Shown here piece after piece: positions 59,508 to 64,000 of a DNA stretch of 64,000 bases (within the stretch, counting starts at the first letter, position 1; each line of letters begins with the position of its first letter). Both the position numbers and the translations under genes were made by a program. Below the pieces are notes generated by a model, which had not been told where the DNA came from, ran no database searches, and saw only the letters and a program-made list of their open reading frames with translations. The stretch covers positions 1 through 64,000 of the forward strand of contig NZ_CP041063.1 in the NCBI RefSeq assembly GCF_011082085.1, given 5' to 3'. This DNA comes from Bacillus sp. Cs-700 (GTDB lineage Bacteria > Bacillota > Bacilli > Bacillales > Guptibacillaceae).

Positions 59508-62120
59508 TTGGTTTCAATCAGTTTGTGTTTAATTGTAAAAAATGAAGAAGATGTTCTAGACACTTGTCTACAATCTATTTTCGATATTGTGGATGAAATT
59601 AATATTATCGATACCGGATCAGATGATCTAACAAAAGAAATTGCAAAACGATACCATGCAAATATTTACGATTTTAAATGGGTAAATGATTTTGCAAGAG
59701 CTCGAAACTTTGCTTTTTCAAAAGCTACGAAAGAATATATTCTTTGGCTTGACGCAGACGATGTCTTTCTAGAAGAAGACCGTAATAAGTTGAAGAATTT
59801 GAAGAAAGACCTCGACCCTACTGTTGATTCAGTTAGGATGCATTATAATCTTTCTGTAGATCAATATGGGAATGTAACTTCAAGTTTAATGAGAAACCGT
59901 TTGGTTAGGCGAGATTGTCAATTTAAGTGGATTGGAGCTGTACATGAGTATCTTGAAGTAGGCGGCAAAATAATCAATAGTGACATTGCTGTACTTCATA
60001 ATCCTGTTCACCATGATGCTACTAGAAACTTGAAAATTTATCAGGAAAGACTTGAACGTGGTGAACAATTTAGTCCAAGGGATTTATATTATTTTGCAAA
60101 CGAGCTTAAAGATCATGGTATATATGAAAAGGCTATTGAGTATTATGAAAAATTTTTAGCAGGTCAAAAAGGATGGATTGAAGACAATGTGGCAACTTGT
60201 GCAAAACTTGCTGATTGTTATGCAGCTATCGGTAAGCAGCCCGATAGCTTACGTTCCATACTTCATTCTTTTTCTTATACTACACCTAGACCTGAATTTT
60301 GCTGCAAGATCGCAAATTATTTCTTTGAAAGTAAGGATTATGAAACTGCTATTTACTGGTATAAAATGGCTTGTGACGTTAAGGTTTCAAAGGATACTTT
60401 AGGAACTCAAAACCGTTTGTATTCTAATTGGATACCATATATCCAGCTCTGTGTATGTTTTGATTTATTGGGAGATTATCAACAAGCATACACTTACAAT
60501 GAACTAGCAGGCTTAACAAGGCCAAGTGATCCGAAGTACCTTCATAATAAAGATTACTTAGAAAAAATGCTTCATTCGATATGTAAGAAGGTCTTAATCG
60601 CAAGCCCAATTCGGCAAGATCCTGAAACTCTAAAATATTTCCTGCAATCATTGAAGCAACTAAATAGGGAAGGAATAACATTTACTTACTATTTTGTTAA
60701 TGATAATCAGGATACGAGATCTATGGAATTATTAAAGGATTTTCAAAATGAAGTTCAGGGAGTAATAATTGAAGATATTACTTCTGAAGAAGCGTACTTA
60801 AAAAACCATAAGACTCATTATTGGAAGGATAGTCTCGTATGGAAGGTAGCTAAATTTAAAGATTCAATGATTGAATATGCAAAGGAACGTGAATTTGATT
60901 ATATTTTTCTAGTAGATTCAGATCTCGTCTTACGAAAGGAAACGATTCAGCATTTAATAGCTCAGAAGAAAGAGGTCATATCCGAGGTGTTTTGGACTAG
61001 ATGGCAACCTGAGGCAATGGAACAACCGCAAGTATGGCTAACTGACGAATATACTCAATTTGAAAAAAAACCCGGAGAAGAGATTTGCAATAAAGAAGAA
61101 AACAAGAGATACCATGAATTTATTAATCAATTAAAACTGCCAGGAGTATATCAAGTGGGGGGGCTTGGCGCATGTACACTGATTTCTAGGTCAGCACTTG
61201 AGAAAGGGGTGTGTTTCAAGAAAATCCCAAACTTAACGTTTTGGGGAGAAGATCGTCATTTTTGTATTCGAGCTGGCGCGTTAGGAGTTTCTTTGTGGGC
61301 AGACACCCATTACCCGCCTTACCATATTTATCGGCAAACGGATCTTGAAAGTGTAAAAGATTTTATAAGAGAGGTAGGCATAGTTGAAACGCCTCATAAA
61401 GTTCTGCACGTCAATGTTTCCCATAAACCGCGAATAACATTATCCATGATTATTAAAAACGAAGGGGAAAAATACCTAGAAAACGTAATGAGAAGACATC
61501 GTGATTATATTGATGCCGCTGTCATCATCGACGATGGAAGCACTGACAATTCAGTTGCCATTTGCAAAGAAATTCTAAAAAACATTCCACTAACAATCAT
61601 TAGTAACTGTGAATCAAAATTCTCAAATGAAATAATGCTTCGTAAGCAACAATGGGAGAAAACAATTGAAACAAATCCCGACTGGATATTAAACATGGAT
61701 GCTGATGAGATGTTTGAAGAAGGGATCGATTCCCAACTCCGAGCATTAACAAATCAAGAAGACTTTGATCTTTATTCATTTCGTCTTTATGATATGTGGG
61801 ATGAAAGCAACTATCGAGAAGATGAACAGTGGAAATCTCACCAACTTTATCGTCCATTTTTACTAAGATACAAAACCAAATTTACGTATAAATGGAAAGA
61901 ACAGAGACAGCATTGTGGAAGGTATCCTGAGAATATTTTTCAACTTCCAAATAGCATATCTCAATTAAGAATAAAACATTTGGGTTGGTCAACAAAAGAC
62001 CTTCGAGTAGAGAAATACAATCGATATAAGAAACTAGATCCAAATGCTGAATATGGTAAAAGAGAACAGTATGAGAGTATTCTTGATCCTAATCCGAAGT
62101 TAGTTAAATGGAAGAAATAG
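59508..62120 (+). CDS. Giant glycosyltransferase with three GT domains and a TPR-like region
   Basis: A 870-residue cytosolic protein. Residues ~1-185: GT2 domain of the SunS-like type (ISLCLIVKNEEDVLDTCLQS, IDTGSDD, LWLDADDVF near 80, ending VHEYLEV). Residues ~190-360: TPR-like helical repeats (FANELKDHGIYEKAIEYYEKF). Residues ~365-625: a GT-A domain (VLIASPIRQDPETLKYFLQS, LVDSDLVL near 468, WGEDRHFCIRAG). Residues ~640-870: another GT2 domain (LSMIIKNEGEKYLENV, IDDGSTDN, LNMDADEMF near 728). The TPR part could hold a repetitive acceptor. Being next to the collagen-like genes, it is the best candidate for glycosylating them. TTG start eight bases after AGGAGG. Confidence 0.88.
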   Translation: MVSISLCLIVKNEEDVLDTCLQSIFDIVDEINIIDTGSDDLTKEIAKRYHANIYDFKWVNDFARARNFAFSKATKEYILWLDADDVFLEEDRNKLKNLKKDLDPTVDSVRMHYNLSVDQYGNVTSSLMRNRLVRRDCQFKWIGAVHEYLEVGGKIINSDIAVLHNPVHHDATRNLKIYQERLERGEQFSPRDLYYFANELKDHGIYEKAIEYYEKFLAGQKGWIEDNVATCAKLADCYAAIGKQPDSLRSILHSFSYTTPRPEFCCKIANYFFESKDYETAIYWYKMACDVKVSKDTLGTQNRLYSNWIPYIQLCVCFDLLGDYQQAYTYNELAGLTRPSDPKYLHNKDYLEKMLHSICKKVLIASPIRQDPETLKYFLQSLKQLNREGITFTYYFVNDNQDTRSMELLKDFQNEVQGVIIEDITSEEAYLKNHKTHYWKDSLVWKVAKFKDSMIEYAKEREFDYIFLVDSDLVLRKETIQHLIAQKKEVISEVFWTRWQPEAMEQPQVWLTDEYTQFEKKPGEEICNKEENKRYHEFINQLKLPGVYQVGGLGACTLISRSALEKGVCFKKIPNLTFWGEDRHFCIRAGALGVSLWADTHYPPYHIYRQTDLESVKDFIREVGIVETPHKVLHVNVSHKPRITLSMIIKNEGEKYLENVMRRHRDYIDAAVIIDDGSTDNSVAICKEILKNIPLTIISNCESKFSNEIMLRKQQWEKTIETNPDWILNMDADEMFEEGIDSQLRALTNQEDFDLYSFRLYDMWDESNYREDEQWKSHQLYRPFLLRYKTKFTYKWKEQRQHCGRYPENIFQLPNSISQLRIKHLGWSTKDLRVEKYNRYKKLDPNAEYGKREQYESILDPNPKLVKWKK

Positions 62121-62133
62121 AAATAAATAGATC

Positions 62134-62184
62134 GATAAGGTAAGGTGTTTTGAGTACCAATCATCTACTCCTTATCTTTTTTTT
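62134..62184. terminator. Possible convergent terminator
   Basis: GATAAGG / CCTTATC outer arms with an inner GAGTA / TACTC stem, followed by T8 on the plus strand. The loop is long; moderate support only. Confidence 0.4.
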
Positions 62185-62848
62185 GTAGAAATATACCCTC
62201 ATCCTTTTGCCATTCCAATACTAATAAATCTCCTGGATGGTCGATTTTGTTTTCCTTAAGAACCTTATATAACCATTCTTCGTTGAATCCTGAATCATGT
62301 ATGTTTTCCCAGTCAATTTTACCATCTGAAATAAAATCAACTGATAAATAACTTTGTTTAGACTGGAGATCAAAGTCTTGTTTTGCAGGCTGCTGATAAT
62401 CTGACTTCTTTAATACGCTAATACTGCCATTCGTTTCAAGTATAGCGAATTCAACTTCTCGAAATGAAAATACATCTTTTTGACGAAGTAAATTCTTTAG
62501 TTGATTGATATCCAATTTGTTTTTCTTGAGTTGATGACGATTTATTTTTCCATGATTTATTACTATAGAAGGATTACCCTCTAAAATGTTTCGTGTCTTT
62601 CTAAATTTTTGTGTAATCCATTCCACGACATAAATCAATACACCCCATAACAATACTGCGTATATAATCGATAATAGATTGACTTCTTTATCGTAAATTG
62701 CATTTCCTACGAGTTCTCCAAGTACCAATGATGAGATAAAATCAAAAGGTGTGATTTGAGTAATCTGTGTTTTGCCAAGTGCCTTCGTAAGTATGAGTAA
62801 AGCGAGGAAGCCAACGAGTAGCTCTAATGTAATAGATCCTATACCCAA
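62165..62848 (-). CDS. DUF421 membrane protein (YetF/YrbG-like)
   Basis: A ~227-residue DUF421 protein: three N-terminal membrane helices with TKALGKTQITQITPFDFISSLVLGELVGNAIYD, then a cytoplasmic DUF421 domain (NPSIVINHGKINRHQLKKNKL, LRQKDVFSFREVEFAILETNGSISVL). YetF-type proteins have been detected in spore membranes of B. subtilis, but no activity is known. The frame is open back to a GTG at 62893; the first 15 residues of that version are polar and unlike the family, so I place the start at the TTG at 62848, though the AAGGGAG site is a little far. Confidence 0.85.
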   Translation of the reverse strand: MGIGSITLELLVGFLALLILTKALGKTQITQITPFDFISSLVLGELVGNAIYDKEVNLLSIIYAVLLWGVLIYVVEWITQKFRKTRNILEGNPSIVINHGKINRHQLKKNKLDINQLKNLLRQKDVFSFREVEFAILETNGSISVLKKSDYQQPAKQDFDLQSKQSYLSVDFISDGKIDWENIHDSGFNEEWLYKVLKENKIDHPGDLLVLEWQKDEGIFLQKKDKE

Positions 62849-62999
62849 AGATTCACCATCTCCCTTTCCATTGGCATCAATTTTAGGATGCACGAAAAAG
62901 AATGATTTAATTGGTTTTTTTAAATTTTTGTTGATAAGAACATAATTTAAGAAAAACGAATAAGATAAGTCGTTAGCCCATGGATGATCGAAAAAGGTA

Positions 63000-63028
63000 C
63001 AAAAAAAGACACTGGCTAGACCAGCGTC
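63000..63028 (-). terminator. Terminator after yjcF
   Basis: On the minus strand GACGCTGG / CCAGTGTC (one G-T pair) with a TCTAG loop and T7-8. Confidence 0.88.
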
Positions 63029-63449
63029 ATAATGTTTTTATCATTGTAACGTGAGGAATTCCAGCGTCTATAAATTCTCCAGACACCGTTTTGTAACCAA
63101 GTTTCTCATAGAACCCTACTGCAGTCCTTTGTGCGTTAAGCTTTATTTCTTTAAGGTCTAATTCTCTCGCATGTTTTTCAATTGATTTCATGAGAAGTTG
63201 ACCTAGACCTGTTTTACGATAGCTACTTAGCACGCAGATTCGTTCAGCTTTAGCTATCTGATTGATTACTCTAAAACGACCAGCAGCAGTTGGTTTGCTA
63301 CTATCGTAAGCCACAAAGTGATAAGCTTGGTTTTCATAATCATCTATTTCTAATTCAGCTGGTACTCGCTGCTCTTCAACAAAGACAGCATGTCTTACTT
63401 GAAAAGTATCTTCCAATTCTTGCTTTGACTCAACAACTTTCACCTGCAT
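63027..63449 (-). CDS. yjcF: GNAT-family acetyltransferase YjcF
   Basis: A 140-residue GNAT protein, same length and position as B. subtilis YjcF. It has RHAVFVEEQRVPAELEIDDYE near the N-terminus, the AAGRFRV strand, acetyl-CoA loop RKTGLGQLLM and NAQRTAVGFYEKLGYK. The substrate is unknown. The start codon overlaps the last base of the yjcG stop (TAATG), so the two genes are coupled. Confidence 0.93.
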   Translation of the reverse strand: MQVKVVESKQELEDTFQVRHAVFVEEQRVPAELEIDDYENQAYHFVAYDSSKPTAAGRFRVINQIAKAERICVLSSYRKTGLGQLLMKSIEKHARELDLKEIKLNAQRTAVGFYEKLGYKTVSGEFIDAGIPHVTMIKTL

Positions 63450-63964
63450 TAGCGAACTTTACCAAGGTGGAACGTTTCAAACACTGTCCACATACCGTTT
63501 TCAAGCTGGTAAAGTAGTTGGAAACGATCGATCATTTCTTCGTGGTTAACGTCCTTCATTTGCAAGCTGCCATAGACATCAGAATGCTCATCGTCTGATA
63601 GGTTCTGCGCAATTGTAATGTGTGGAACAAAGTTATAATCGCGTTCAGAAAGCGCCTCTTCAGGGTTAAGCTGTCGATGCAAGTCATCAAGAACGTCATT
63701 TTCTTTCACTTTAAAGTAAATGACGTTATTAACAGGGTTAAAAGAACCGACTTTATAAACATGCATTGAAAAAGGTTTAGATTCATCAGAGATTTTGTGA
63801 AGCACAGGTGTTAACTTCTGAATCTCTTCTTCTGTTGCCTCAAAGCCCTCACGAAGCGTCAAATGTGGTGGAATGAGCGCATAGTGCGGATCATATCGTT
63901 TGCGAAAGGAGTTAGCGACGTCTTGTAGTTTTTTCGATGGGAAAATTGCAATGCCGTATTTCAT
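63449..63964 (-). CDS. yjcG: 2H phosphoesterase YjcG
   Basis: A 171-residue 2',5' RNA ligase-like protein with the two HxT/HxTx motifs that define the 2H superfamily: PPHLTLREGF and VPHITIAQN. B. subtilis YjcG has a solved structure, but its physiological substrate is unknown. AGGAGGG at 8 bases before the ATG. In B. subtilis yjcF-yjcG lie downstream of the cot crust genes, so this pair marks the right flank of the island. Confidence 0.94.
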   Translation of the reverse strand: MKYGIAIFPSKKLQDVANSFRKRYDPHYALIPPHLTLREGFEATEEEIQKLTPVLHKISDESKPFSMHVYKVGSFNPVNNVIYFKVKENDVLDDLHRQLNPEEALSERDYNFVPHITIAQNLSDDEHSDVYGSLQMKDVNHEEMIDRFQLLYQLENGMWTVFETFHLGKVR

Positions 63965-64000
63965 ATTCCATTCCCTCCTGGTTGATAGTCTCGATTGCCC

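Overview
The window is 64 kb of a low-GC Firmicutes chromosome, almost certainly an endospore-forming member of the Bacillaceae. This rests on gene content and order: spx, yjbE, mecA, coiA, pepF, yjbH, yjbI, yjbK, yjbL, yjbM, nadF, yjbO, prpE, yjbQ and fabI run in the Bacillus subtilis order, and yjcF and yjcG close the window. The species cannot be named from the sequence. No rRNA, tRNA, CRISPR array, prophage or transposase was seen.

Left part (1-19.3 kb), conserved housekeeping. An RND efflux pump (adaptor plus the start of the permease) is followed by the Spx/YjbH stress axis, MecA, competence protein CoiA, oligoendopeptidase PepF, a truncated haemoglobin, a CYTH protein, the small alarmone synthetase YjbM, NAD kinase, a RluD-type pseudouridine synthase, the phosphatase PrpE, a RodA/FtsW-type SEDS protein, Mg transporter MgtE, antiporter YjbQ and enoyl-ACP reductase FabI. 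FabI carries a good FapR-type operator.

Middle (19.35-49.4 kb), a spore-surface glycosylation island. It starts with a CotS/CotI-type kinase, CotSA- and CotS-like genes and a ytcC-ytcB-ytcA operon, genes that in B. subtilis sit at a different coat locus. Then come sugar-nucleotide genes: a UDP-GlcNAc 2-epimerase/4,6-dehydratase/reductase trio for a UDP-2-acetamido-2,6-dideoxy-L-hexose, and galU plus spsI-spsJ-spsK-spsL for dTDP-L-rhamnose. These are mixed with GT2 and GT4 glycosyltransferases, sugar methyltransferase candidates, a four-domain methyltransferase/glycosyltransferase fusion, an SpsA homologue with extra C-terminal repeats, and a CgeB-like protein. Small cysteine-rich proteins lie among them, one set behind an excellent sigma-K promoter.

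Right part (49.5-62.1 kb), probable glycoprotein substrates. Two collagen-like proteins have nearly all triplets of the form Gly-X-Thr. They share an almost identical N-terminal domain of about 120 residues but have unrelated C-terminal domains. The N-domain also occurs as a free-standing gene and as a decayed copy, and one C-domain also occurs as a free-standing gene. A very large glycosyltransferase with three GT domains and a TPR-like helical region follows immediately. My reading is that the island makes L-rhamnose- and aminodeoxyhexose-containing, probably methylated glycans and puts them on threonine-rich collagen-like spore filaments, functionally like BclA of the Bacillus cereus group but with a different anchoring domain.

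The right edge (62.2-64 kb) returns to conserved genes: a DUF421 membrane protein, the GNAT protein YjcF and the 2H phosphoesterase YjcG. The island therefore occupies the fabI-yjcF interval in which B. subtilis carries cotO and the cotVWXYZ crust genes. Many starts in the window are TTG or GTG, chosen here from Shine-Dalgarno spacing and family N-termini.
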